From: a virus
Length of the DNA stretch: 27,043 nt
Virus record (IMG/VR): IMGVR_UViG_3300042523_000921
Span: 1 to 27,043 of that record
Strand: one strand, 5' to 3'
Below the pieces are notes generated by a model. The model ran no database searches, was not told the origin of the DNA, and saw nothing but the letters and a program-made list of their open reading frames with translations. The position numbers were made by a program, and so were the translations under genes. Positions within the stretch are counted from its first letter, which is position 1. Each line of letters starts with the position of its first letter. Of this stretch, positions 6,662 through 18,000 are shown piece after piece.

Positions 6662-9600
6662 ATGGGAAGTCCTTTAGATTTTATAAATTCGGATGGTTTT
6701 AGAAAGAAACTTATAACTAGGAACTTAACTCCTTATGCTAAGTCCCCTAACAGACCTACGCAACCTATTAATACTGAATACATTCAGTCAGACACATCAG
6801 TTCAAGATAGTCCTGACCAATTAATTGATGAGCCATCTTTCGCAAACAAATTATTTCCTCTTAATCAATGGGGTAATGAAGGAGGATACAAACAAGTTCC
6901 TGACCCAGGAGGGTTAATGAATACCAAATCAAATGACGGTGAATACGGATTTCAAGACGCCAATATCGTTGCTCAATCAGTACCTGAATCACAAAAGTGG
7001 AAACCACTTAACGTATTTTCTAATGGTGGTCAAATACAATTAGATAGTGCTGAATTTTTTAATTCTTTAGACAAACCACAAACTACAAACAATTATAACA
7101 ACCAACCATACCCAACAACATTTGTACCGTCAAACTATAGTCCGTTATCAATATTACTTTCCCAAGACCCTGGCGGAAGTAATGGTTTATTAAGTCAGGA
7201 TTCGTTTATTGCCAAATTAGGCGCTCAAACACTTAGACATGAGTTTGAACAAAGAATTGCCACTCAAATTAGACAAGATACTATTGGAAGAGCTAACATT
7301 TTAAATGTTAATAGTGGTACTGATTTGGTTAATATCATTACAGGTAATGTTCCGTTAATTGAACCAAACTATACAATTACCATTACCGCAAACCCAATAC
7401 TTGCGGCCGCCAATTTTGCATTAAGATTAGGAGGAAGTATATTACCAACTTCAACAATACCTGGTTCTTATTTTGACCCAAATACTAATCCAGGACCACA
7501 GACGACAATACAACAAATGTCCAATGCGTTTAGACGTAGTGGGGTTGGTAAATTTTTTAATAGACTTATGGGTGGTGGAGACACTGGTTCTCAAATCATG
7601 TTTAATAACATGGGAGCAGGACAAAGGTCAAGACTATTCAAAAACATTGATTACAACAGATACAAACCAAATTTCCCAAGAACGTTTATTGATAGAGCTG
7701 CTGGAGTACTTACAGGTACTCAATCGGATAATAGTAATTTCTATGTAGGTAGTATAAGTTCTAATCCTTCACAAGTTTTTTCACCAGCTGGTGAGGTACC
7801 TGTTAACGCTTATGGTATTGAACAACAATCTCCTGTTTATGGACCATCTGAGTTAGCTCAACTATATGAAGGACCAAGTAAAGAAATTAAGTTAGGAGCT
7901 AATGGACCTACATATTCAAATGGTGGAGGTATTGAAGGTGGATTTACGTGGGTATCACCTAAGTATAAGGGTAATGCTGGTAAGACAGTTGGTATCGGAG
8001 GATTGATTGTTAATGAGGACCAAGACTTTAAACCATCATCATACAATTCAACTGAGTCAACTGAAAGAACATTTAAACAAGGTTCAATCTTAGACCAAAC
8101 ACAAAGAATAATTGATAGCCAACCTCAAGGAGGTAAAAGATTACAACACGTAGGTAATGCGATTGACCAAGTGAGTAAAGTGTTTAACGACGGGTATAAA
8201 GAAATGACTAAGGGTTCAAGAGTATATAAATACACTGGAGCTATTGGTCAGGAAGTTGGAACCGAATACTGTAGGGTATTTGCCAAAGACATACCTTACC
8301 TACAATATAATGACCTTCAAAAAGTTGATGGTATTACGGTTAGTGGTAGAAGATTCTCTGATTCAGTACTAGATAATACATACAACCTTAACATTGCTCC
8401 AAATAAGATGGAGGGAGGACATAGTTCTACTAACATAATAGGCGGAGCGGGTAATACGGGTTACGCCAAAAAATATATGTTCTCATTGGAGAATTTGGCT
8501 TGGAGAACAGGTGCGCCAGGTAACTCTGTATCGGATTTAGCGGTCTGTGAGAGAGGACCAAATGGTGGACGAGTAATGTGGTTCCCTCCGTACGGATTGA
8601 CCTTTAGTGAGTCTGTATCGGCTAACTGGAACAGTTCAGACTTCTTAGGAAGACCTGAACCTATTTACACTTATAAAAATACACAAAGAAGTGGAACTTT
8701 AACATGGAAAATTGTTGTTGACCATCCGTCTGTATTGAATGTTATTGTTAATAAAGTATTAAACAATGAAACTAATAAAGTTAGGATTGATGGTATTTTA
8801 GATTCATTCTTTGCTGGTTGTAGAAAGTATGACCTATATGAACTTGCTAAAAAATATTATACAATTCCTCCTGGCGAATTATCTTACTTACAAGATGTTA
8901 TAACTTCTAAAGAGGCGACAAAAGAAGAACTTCAATTTATTAAAGAAACTATTCAAACAGGTAAAGATGCTCCAAATAAAGGTGGCACAGTTGTTGCTCA
9001 ATCTAATTCGTTAGGTAAAGATTATTTTGGAAAGTATATAAATATTGGTGCGTACTTTGGAAATGATTACCCAAAACCAAACACTGCACCAAACTACACA
9101 ACAGAGTATGTTAGATATACCAGTCCAAGTAACGTTAATTTATATACTCAAAAAAATAACGGTGCGGCATTAGGTAACTTCTTTAATAAAGCTGTTACAC
9201 CAAACTATCATGTCTTAACAGGAATGACGTTAGATTTAAAAAATCAACTTACACAATACCCTGATGGTAGTGTAACGATTGTTATTGACTCAAGTTGTTC
9301 TGCTCCTGCAACTCAAACTTATAATATTGAGTTATCTAAAAGAAGAATCGCATCACTTGTTAAGTTTTTTGAAGAAGACCCCAATACAGCTCCATTTATT
9401 AACAAAAGATTACTAATTAAACAAGGAAAACCGTTTGGTGAAAATCAAGCTGCCGCTCAACCACTTATGGCAAGTGCGGATACAGGACCATATACTGCTG
9501 ATAATGTTAAAACTGCGGGACAAACCTATAATTGTGGAGATAAGGATGTTAATACACCAGGAGGAGATACTCAATCAGGGTCAAAAGATATTTATACTGT

Positions 9601-11704
9601 ACCTTCAATGGCTTGTAGAAGAGCTTATATCTCACAAATCGAATCTACATTATCTGCCCCAATATTACCACCGCCACCAAACTATACTGAGGTATTAGTT
9701 GGAAATGTGGTAACAACTACAGTTAGAACTGAAGAAGTTGTTGAACAACGAATTAGAAGAGACAATATTACCAAGAGAGTGTTAAGAAATTTGTTATCTG
9801 AGTGTGATTACTTTGAAACAATTAAAACAGAAACACCAATGGTCTATGACAATTTAAAAGATAAATTGAAATTTTTCCAACCAGCGTTTCACTCAACAAC
9901 ACCTGAAGGATTGAATACAAGACTTACTTTCTTACAACAATGTATGAGACCTGGTAATACAATACCAACAATTAAAAAGAGTACCCCAAGTGGAAAACCT
10001 GTGTTAGAATATAACAATGCTGTTAATACCGCATTTGGAGCGCCACCAGTCTTAGTATTAAGAATTGGAGATTTTTATAACACTAAAATTATTCCAACAT
10101 CATTAGGATTAACTTATGAGGAATTAGACCTTAATCCTGAAGGTATTGGTGTACAACCAATGATTGCCAATGTAACCATGGGATTCAATTTTGTTGGAGG
10201 TAGTGGATTAAAAGAATCAGTGGATAGATTACAAAATGCATTAACCTTTAATTACTACGCAAATACTGAAATTTATGACGATAGGTCTACTGTTACTGCT
10301 AATGAAGATTTCTTAAAAGTATTAGATGAAGAATTTTGGAAACAAGATACGGTATCAGCACCGGCAGTAAATCAAGCAGTACCTAATGCGGGTCAAAACA
10401 ATAATGGAACTGTGGGTACAATTCTTACTAATGTTATAACGGCAAGTGGAGAAACTGGTACATTAAGTTATTCTGATTTTATGTCACAAACAGTTACCGA
10501 TACTCAGAATTACTTTACAACAGTGGTTAACAAAACAAAAGAAACTGTTAATCAATATAACAACGCGGTAAGACAACAATGGATGTTGCAACGTTCCTAC
10601 ACTCAAGGAAATCTTAGTGTGAGTGCATCAACAGTATCGTTATTTGGTAAACCAGCTAATGTTGAAAAAAGATTTGATGAAATTTTTGGTACGTTTGAAA
10701 AAAATATTAAAAATGGTAACGAGCCATTTTTACAATTCATCGCAGCAAAGGTTAGAGATTTCTCACCAAGGTTAACAGGAACCGTTCAAGAGAACTATTT
10801 TAATTTTGTTAAAAATAAAAGAAGTTCTTTCCAAAACGCAGTATCAAAAATAATACAGGACCTTACAACCGAAGAACAAAAGTACATTCAACGTTTAGGG
10901 AGAGTTAATCTTATAACATTCCCTGGTACGCCTAACACAGGTACAGATGGATTACAAGGTAAAACAGGTAATGCTAAAGTATATGTAACACTTGGAACTT
11001 CTTCAGCTTCAACAAGTTCTACGGCAACAAATACATTACAAGAATTAGTACAAGACGTTCAAAAGATACAAAAAAATATTGCAGAGTTTAATGAGGCAAT
11101 ATGGTCAAATACAAAATTTACTTATAATGCAACTGAATATGAAGGTAAATTAGTTTTCCAAACAAATGATGGAGTGTCTAAAGAGGTTACGGTTGAACAA
11201 GTTTTTTTACCTTTTAGTACAAATCCATCATTTAGTAATAATGTTGAAAATTATCCATTTAGAAGAGAATATATGATTATGTCTGAAGATGTTCTTGATG
11301 AAAAAAAGTATGAAACATTTAAAAAAGCTTTAATTGGTAATATCATTGGTAATGCATCTATCATTGGAAAAGGAGCTGATAATATTGAGGCGGTATTTGA
11401 TGCCTATTGGCAACAAACTGCTAAGCCTGTATTTTTGAGTGAAAACAACATTACTAAGGCGTTTATTGAAAATATGGAAAAAACAAAGTTAAAAAACTTC
11501 TTGGTATATACACCGTTTGATAAAAAAGACAGAGTCTTTACGTACACTATTGAAAACGCGGCTGTTGCTCAAGTTAAAACATCACAACAAAATATGATTA
11601 AAGGATTGGGTGCAACAACAAATCAAAACACAAATAACAACACTTGGAATGATACTAATGGAAATTCAACAGGTGCATACATATCTAAAGCAAAATTAAA
11701 CTAA
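6662..11704 (+). CDS. Giant baseplate protein with an OmpA-like segment
   Basis: A 1680-aa protein heading the baseplate cluster. Residues 1-150 are Asn/Gln/Pro-rich and probably disordered. A folded beta-rich region follows at about 518-700. It contains a segment around W656 (SANWNSSDFLGRPEPIYTY), then RSGTLTWKIVVDHPSV, a pattern found in baseplate proteins of contractile systems. Residues about 857-933 resemble an OmpA-family peptidoglycan-binding domain: strand VTIVIDSSC (871-879), then N888, L891-S892 and R894-R895 in the N..LS.RR helix motif. A second beta region at about 1128-1210 includes FNFVGGSGL (1175-1183) and FNYYANTEIYDD. The C terminus is Gln/Lys-rich and helical, ending in an Asn/Thr-rich tail. 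Its stop overlaps the next gene's ATG by one base (TAATG), implying translational coupling to the gp53-like gene. A baseplate location is inferred from context and size; no single T4 counterpart could be named. Confidence 0.6.
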   Translation: MGSPLDFINSDGFRKKLITRNLTPYAKSPNRPTQPINTEYIQSDTSVQDSPDQLIDEPSFANKLFPLNQWGNEGGYKQVPDPGGLMNTKSNDGEYGFQDANIVAQSVPESQKWKPLNVFSNGGQIQLDSAEFFNSLDKPQTTNNYNNQPYPTTFVPSNYSPLSILLSQDPGGSNGLLSQDSFIAKLGAQTLRHEFEQRIATQIRQDTIGRANILNVNSGTDLVNIITGNVPLIEPNYTITITANPILAAANFALRLGGSILPTSTIPGSYFDPNTNPGPQTTIQQMSNAFRRSGVGKFFNRLMGGGDTGSQIMFNNMGAGQRSRLFKNIDYNRYKPNFPRTFIDRAAGVLTGTQSDNSNFYVGSISSNPSQVFSPAGEVPVNAYGIEQQSPVYGPSELAQLYEGPSKEIKLGANGPTYSNGGGIEGGFTWVSPKYKGNAGKTVGIGGLIVNEDQDFKPSSYNSTESTERTFKQGSILDQTQRIIDSQPQGGKRLQHVGNAIDQVSKVFNDGYKEMTKGSRVYKYTGAIGQEVGTEYCRVFAKDIPYLQYNDLQKVDGITVSGRRFSDSVLDNTYNLNIAPNKMEGGHSSTNIIGGAGNTGYAKKYMFSLENLAWRTGAPGNSVSDLAVCERGPNGGRVMWFPPYGLTFSESVSANWNSSDFLGRPEPIYTYKNTQRSGTLTWKIVVDHPSVLNVIVNKVLNNETNKVRIDGILDSFFAGCRKYDLYELAKKYYTIPPGELSYLQDVITSKEATKEELQFIKETIQTGKDAPNKGGTVVAQSNSLGKDYFGKYINIGAYFGNDYPKPNTAPNYTTEYVRYTSPSNVNLYTQKNNGAALGNFFNKAVTPNYHVLTGMTLDLKNQLTQYPDGSVTIVIDSSCSAPATQTYNIELSKRRIASLVKFFEEDPNTAPFINKRLLIKQGKPFGENQAAAQPLMASADTGPYTADNVKTAGQTYNCGDKDVNTPGGDTQSGSKDIYTVPSMACRRAYISQIESTLSAPILPPPPNYTEVLVGNVVTTTVRTEEVVEQRIRRDNITKRVLRNLLSECDYFETIKTETPMVYDNLKDKLKFFQPAFHSTTPEGLNTRLTFLQQCMRPGNTIPTIKKSTPSGKPVLEYNNAVNTAFGAPPVLVLRIGDFYNTKIIPTSLGLTYEELDLNPEGIGVQPMIANVTMGFNFVGGSGLKESVDRLQNALTFNYYANTEIYDDRSTVTANEDFLKVLDEEFWKQDTVSAPAVNQAVPNAGQNNNGTVGTILTNVITASGETGTLSYSDFMSQTVTDTQNYFTTVVNKTKETVNQYNNAVRQQWMLQRSYTQGNLSVSASTVSLFGKPANVEKRFDEIFGTFEKNIKNGNEPFLQFIAAKVRDFSPRLTGTVQENYFNFVKNKRSSFQNAVSKIIQDLTTEEQKYIQRLGRVNLITFPGTPNTGTDGLQGKTGNAKVYVTLGTSSASTSSTATNTLQELVQDVQKIQKNIAEFNEAIWSNTKFTYNATEYEGKLVFQTNDGVSKEVTVEQVFLPFSTNPSFSNNVENYPFRREYMIMSEDVLDEKKYETFKKALIGNIIGNASIIGKGADNIEAVFDAYWQQTAKPVFLSENNITKAFIENMEKTKLKNFLVYTPFDKKDRVFTYTIENAAVAQVKTSQQNMIKGLGATTNQNTNNNTWNDTNGNSTGAYISKAKLN

Positions 11705-12027
11705 TGGCATTTCAATATTGGAATAGATATAGTGATTTTTTAATTAATGGAGAGCAAACAGTTGTCCCGTATGTTTATATGCCTCAAAAGGCAACCGATG
11801 TATCTTACATATATAAAGTTGCTCAAAGTAGATTAGATAAGGTATCACAAGAATATTATAGCTCACCTGTATTTGGGTGGTTAATACTTCAAGCAAATCC
11901 ACAATTTGGAGGACTTGAAAACAATATATATGATGGAGCGGTGTTGACTATTCCTTTCCCATTACTACCATCTTTACAGGACTATAAAGCGGCGTTAGAA
12001 AATCATTTTTATTATTATGGCAGGTAA
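11704..12027 (+). CDS. Baseplate protein, gp53-like (LysM-type)
   Basis: A 107-aa protein matching the conserved core of T4 gp53, a baseplate wedge component that helps tie wedges together around the hub. The pattern starts MAFQYWNRYSDFLING, continues with RLDKVSQEYYSSPVFGW (43-59), then LILQANPQF and a final LTIPFP (81-86). LysM-like domains typically run in the same order: a helix with D..s..yYg.p..W, then 'I..aN....', then 'G..L.IP'. T4 gp53 is longer (196 aa), so this is the compact version. The gene overlaps its neighbours on both sides: 1 nt with the upstream baseplate gene and 11 nt with the giant hub gene. The three are therefore very likely one translationally coupled unit with fixed stoichiometry. 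Confidence 0.75.
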   Translation: MAFQYWNRYSDFLINGEQTVVPYVYMPQKATDVSYIYKVAQSRLDKVSQEYYSSPVFGWLILQANPQFGGLENNIYDGAVLTIPFPLLPSLQDYKAALENHFYYYGR

Positions 12028-15000
12028 CTTATCACCAGACAAGAGTGGAGACATATATGTTGAGTTTGACTATAATAACCTCATTTTAGTCGACCCAAAC
12101 AAAACAATTAGTAATGGAAAAATTCAAGAAAGATTAGTTGACCATGAAAACTTAGTTATGTATGCTAATTTAGAGGCCGATGTTTTACCAAGAACAAAAT
12201 TAGCGGTTGGTATTAGCCCTGAAGATAGTGGAATAAGAACAATTTCTGTTGCAAAACTTAATTTTCTTAAACCAAGTAAAAATAATTATTTAGGGACAGG
12301 ATATTATGATGAATTAACGGGACAAAATACTACTAAATTTGATGGAACTAATCAACCTGCTCAAATAGGGCAACAACCTAGTGGAGGAGCAAAACCGTTT
12401 TTTACAAATAGTGTTGCCAATGAGACGAATGTAATTGATAACGGATTATTAGGTATTACAAGTATTAATATTACAACCAATAGTTCGTTTATACCATCGG
12501 TAACAATGCAATTGGAAGATGTTCAGGGTAAAGCATTGTTTCAATTAGGAAACAATTCACCATACTCAGCCTTTTTTAATTTACCTTATCCACCATTTTA
12601 CTTAACTCTTAAAGGGTTTTACGGACAAGCGGTAAGATACCAACTTAATTTAGAAAAATTTCATGCTGCGTTCAACTCATTTAGTGGAAACTATCAAATC
12701 AGTTTAACATTCAAAGGTTATAAATTTAACATATTGAATGAGATTGCTATGGGACACTTATTAGCAACACCACACATGTATTCTCAAAGGTTTAATTTTT
12801 CACAAACACCAGTAACACCTCAAGCGTCAAATAAATCAAATGAGTCTCAATCAAAAGTACAAGCTGCAATTGGAGCTAATAGTAGTAATAGTAGTGACGC
12901 TGTTGTTACTGAATTAGTTACAGAAATTGGATATCAAAAAATTGTTGAAGTTTATAGTGAATACAAAGCCAAAGGTTTAATACCTAAAGACTTACCCGAG
13001 CTTACGCTAATTCAATTAATGGCAAAATTGGATACATTTGAACAAAACATTACAAATTCTTTTCCTAAAGCTGATGTTGAACCTTTAACTAATATTAGAA
13101 ATTATAAGGATATTTTAACCCAATATTTTACAAATATTAGAAATTCAAATAGTTCATGGTTTAATACATATTTGAACCCAAAACCAATTTATTTAAAGGA
13201 TAATAAAAAAGTTTATGTTTTTAATACCACAAATGAAACTACTAAGACAGAGGCACTATCATTATTAGATAGTAACATCAAAAAATTTAATGATGCACTT
13301 GCTGGGAATACAACCCTTGGAGCTAAAGGAGCATCCCCAATCCCAAATCCAATTAAATTGGACATGATTGTAATTGAAGCTCCAAGTGACTCTCAAATTG
13401 ATTGGGTTGAGACTACAAGAGCTCAGACAGGGATTATAACACCAACTCGTGAATCAATAGAATCGGTTCAATCTAAATTTATTGGAATCGTTAATAATAT
13501 TGAAGTAACGGATGTTAATGGAAGAAATAGTTATACTTTATCAAAAGAAAAATGGTTTGTGTTTGAAGGAGAGGGTAAATTTGATGCAACAATATCATCT
13601 TTAGAAACAACGGCAAATAAAAAATTATCAGAATATGAGTCAATAATAACCGAGGCTTTATTAAGAAAGATTGAAGATAAAGATACTGGACTTGGGTTTA
13701 AGCCTACGGTTAGAAATATGATTGCGGTTGTCATGGCGTCAGCTGAAGGTTTTATTAGATTAATGGATGATGTTCATACTAAGGCTTGGAATGTAAAATA
13801 CGACCCTGTTAGAAAAGCTGCAATTTTAGATAATGATGCTTCAGCACCAAGTTCTGAAACTAGAGACCATGTGAAACAAACACAAGGTTCTTTATTAGGT
13901 AATACCGCAGCTGAGAATGCACAAATTCCTGTATATCCTTGGCCACAATTTTTTGTAGAAACACCCGAAGACAAAAAGGGTAGGTTCCAATTAAAGTATA
14001 TTGCGGACCCAACAGTTATTGATAGAACAAAAGGAGGCGATTATTCTAAATGGCCTGAGGTACAATTTGTGGAAGAGTATATGAAAGGACTTACAATGAA
14101 GTTTCAAAACCCTACTGCCGCCCCTCCATTGGCAAATCAAAGAGATACAAATATTATTAATATTAACCCAATTGAATTTCCGTCATTAGGAATTGCCTAT
14201 GAGAATAAAGAAGAAATTAAATTTTATTATGAAATATGGGAGAGACAATTTTTAACTTCACATTATTCAGGATTAGTTAGGGCTAACTTAGGTCAAATTA
14301 ATGACTTACTTAAACTTAATATTGAAACTGAGGTTAGCAATATTACAACAAGTTTAGGGGTGAGTTCACCATATATTACGTTCAAATTAAAAAATTATGG
14401 GTTAAACGCATCTAACTACGAACAATTTTTGAGTACCATATCAAATATGGGTACAGGTAGAGCATATCAAGACCATATTAGAGATTTCTTTGTAACACCA
14501 TATATTAAATCTATCACTAATAATTCGTATAGTGTATTAAGTATTAATGACTTAGGTAAAATACCACAACTTAGTACCAAGTCCGAAGCTCTTGCAAAAT
14601 TAATTGCGAACGCGTCTAACGAACCTATGGTTGTTGATACCTTACCATTTACTGACTCATCATGGTGTTTAAATAATTTAAATCAAAGTTCGACATCTTT
14701 TGGTACTCAAGTTTATGATACTAAAAAAACATTAAAAGTTTTTGAACCAAGAAAGATTATCTCAAACTTTAGTGACGTAAATGACTATAAAACAAATAGA
14801 CCTGTAACTAACTTTTCTTATTTGTTAAGACAAAACCCAACTTTAGTTGCTATAGCTTCAGGAATTTATCCAGGTGCAATACCAGGGTTATCATCATTTT
14901 ATACAACAAGGACACCTAATAATTTTATTGCAACTGAGGGTTATTGTGACTATACAACACCAACAGGGTTTTTAGGACCGAGAACAACAACATCAATGTT

Positions 15001-18000
15001 GAATACACCATACTTTGTTAATGCAATTCAAAACGGGGTTGCCAATTCAAAAACTAACGACCAATACCCTTATGTTCAAGCGGCGTATCTTTTTCTTAAT
15101 TCATTACCATTAGCGAGTTTAAGAGAAAAATATAAAACAACAACTGACGGTACAATAACAACTGACGGTCCAAAAATAACTGATTTAGATTATATTGCTT
15201 CGTGTTTTAATAAATTTGGCGCAATACATAAAATACCATACGCTTGGATGATAAAGTATGGTTCCGTTTGGCATAGATATAAAAAATATAAAGATACTGG
15301 TGTTGATATCTTAACAGATGTTTGGAAAAACTTTGACTATAGTTTAAACTACGACCCAATTTCAGGGAGTACTACAAAACCGTATGTATTCAAATATAGT
15401 GGTGTTGATAGAACTGTTGTATTACAAGATGAAACAACGACTGATGCAAATATGCAAGTTGGATTCTATCCTAAGTTAGTTAATGATTTTAATATTTTTT
15501 ATAATGGGTATAATTTGTATAGTGGATATACTAATCAAGAGATACAAGAAAGTGTTAATGGTGGATTAAAAATGTATAACTTTTTGGATTCAAACATTAA
15601 TAATGCTACCCAAGGAACTAAAAATTTAAGATTAATTACATGGTCTGTTTTAGTACCTGATTTAACACCTGAAATATCTGTAGATTGTGACCCTAAAGAT
15701 AATACAAAGGGAGAACAATATTTTGTTATACCATCTTTTGGTACACCATTAAACCAAACAGTAGGAGCATGTATAACAGGTGTTACAACTTCTGTTGGAA
15801 CCAAAGTAAATTTAACATCAAATAATAGTGTATATAATGGTTCAGTTAGATGTTTATGGTCAGCCCCAAATTTTGGATATTACGATAATAATCAAATAGC
15901 ATACCCAAATCCTGATTCATATCTTAATTTTATTAATACAGGAAACACTCAAACACCTGTTCATTTTTTAAGTACAAATTCATATTCAAAAATTGAAGAA
16001 GTATTTTCGGTTTTTGAAAAAAGAATTTTAGATACTTTTGAACAAGAGTTTTTAAATTTCTCAAAGTCTATGAGTAACACGGATGTTAGTGACTATACTG
16101 TTACTTTTGGACAAAGTCCCGTTAATATAAATGCCAATTACAAAAACTTTCAATCGTTATTTAAAACATTAATGATGGTACCTGCTCAATCTAAAGGACA
16201 AACAGATACTGATTATTTTAATGGGACAATCCAATCACAATATGACGTATTTCAAAATGGAGTTAGAGCGTTTATGGAATACGATATTATTTTTAGGTAT
16301 GGTAATCCATCTAATTATGATTACAGAATTTTTAATTCCTACCTGTCATATAACGGACAACAATTAGTTGTTGACCCAATAACATTTAATCCTTACGTTA
16401 AAGGAACTTTACCAATTAACGGGGGAACGTTAACACTAACTCAATCTAAATTATTAAATCCTACAGCTTGGAACGCACTTGAAACTAATGTTGGATTCTC
16501 CACAATTAGTGGAGTTACCTATACATCTAATGGTTCATATATTACGGATTTCTTTATTGATAATAACATTGAGTTCACTGCTCAAAACGTGGTATTATTG
16601 ACACCATTGATTAAAATGTTTGCAACTCAAAAGTTAAAGAGTCCAACAATGACTGTTGTACAATTTAAAAATAACCTTACTCAATATCTTGGTTTAGAAA
16701 CAGATTTACAAAATAATTTCTTAAATGGAGTATTATCAGGTGTTAGAGCCGCTCTACCAAATCAACAACAAATTCCTTCTAGTACGGTACAAAGTGTTAT
16801 TAGTGGAGAACAAAGTAAAGTTGAGAACTATGAAGTGTTTAAAGCGTTAAACGATAAATGGATTTCTGGAGGTGATTACAAAACTAAAACACTATTTGAG
16901 GATATTATGTTTTTAGATAGAGCCTCAAGAAATATTGGAGATACAATCTTATTAGATATCTTTGATTTAAAATATATGTTTGGAGGAGGTAAAGGTAATG
17001 GAGAATACTCTCTTAACCAAGCCATGAGTGTTTATACTTTTATTAGCGGTATTCTTATTAAGAATAACTTTAATGTTATGAACCTGCCAGCATATGTTAA
17101 TTTTTACAACGTACAAGATGTTGACGGAACCACAATTCCAAAGGCTGAAGGTTCGTTAGATTTTGCTAATAGTATGTGGGGTACATATTTGGATGTTGAT
17201 TATAGAAAATCAGGCCCAAAAATGGTTTGTTTTTATGCAGGTAAACCTTCACAATATTTAGACCTACCTAAAGGAAACTTCAAGTTTAGAGATGATGCGT
17301 TTGAAATGAGAAGAGCTTCTGAAAACCCATTAATTGAAGACCAAAAAGGTAAAAAAGATTGGGCGGTATCAAATAAATGCGTTGGATTCAACGTGGATAT
17401 TGGTATTAGAAATCAAAATATATTCTATTCGTTTAGTGTTAGTCAAGACAATGGTAGCGCAACATCAGAATCAATTAATACTCAATTGAATATGGTTGAC
17501 CAATCGTCAGGTAGACAAACCGCAACACAAAACGTAAGTTTATATAATCTTTATAAACAAAGAAGTTATAAATGTAGTGTTGTTTGTTTAGGTAATGCCT
17601 TATTACAACCAACAATGTATTTTAACTTAAGACACGTTCCAATGTTTAATGGTCCGTATATGATTCAAGATGTACAACATACTATACAACCTGGTAATTT
17701 TCAAACAACATTTACAGGGGTTAGACAGGGTATTTATGACTTACCTGCAATTGATACTTTCTTACAGAGTATTAACCAAAATCTTATTACTAAGTTAGAA
17801 GAGCTTCTTAAAATTAATAAAGATAGTGTTACGGTATCTGGAACAACAAATGCTATTAAAGCAAAACAAATTTCTCAAAAGGCGGATAACACTTTAGACA
17901 CTACTAATTCTTGTGAAGGTAATGTTCTTAAAGTATATAACCCTGTTAATACACCTGGTAAATATGTTTCTGTTAAAGGTGATTTAATTCCAATAAATGA

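Noticed and set aside
15140-15169. Two copies of ACAACTGACGGT 18 nt apart
   Set aside because: They are in frame within the hub gene and encode a repeated Thr-Thr-Asp-Gly; a local slippage duplication or composition effect, not a regulatory repeat.
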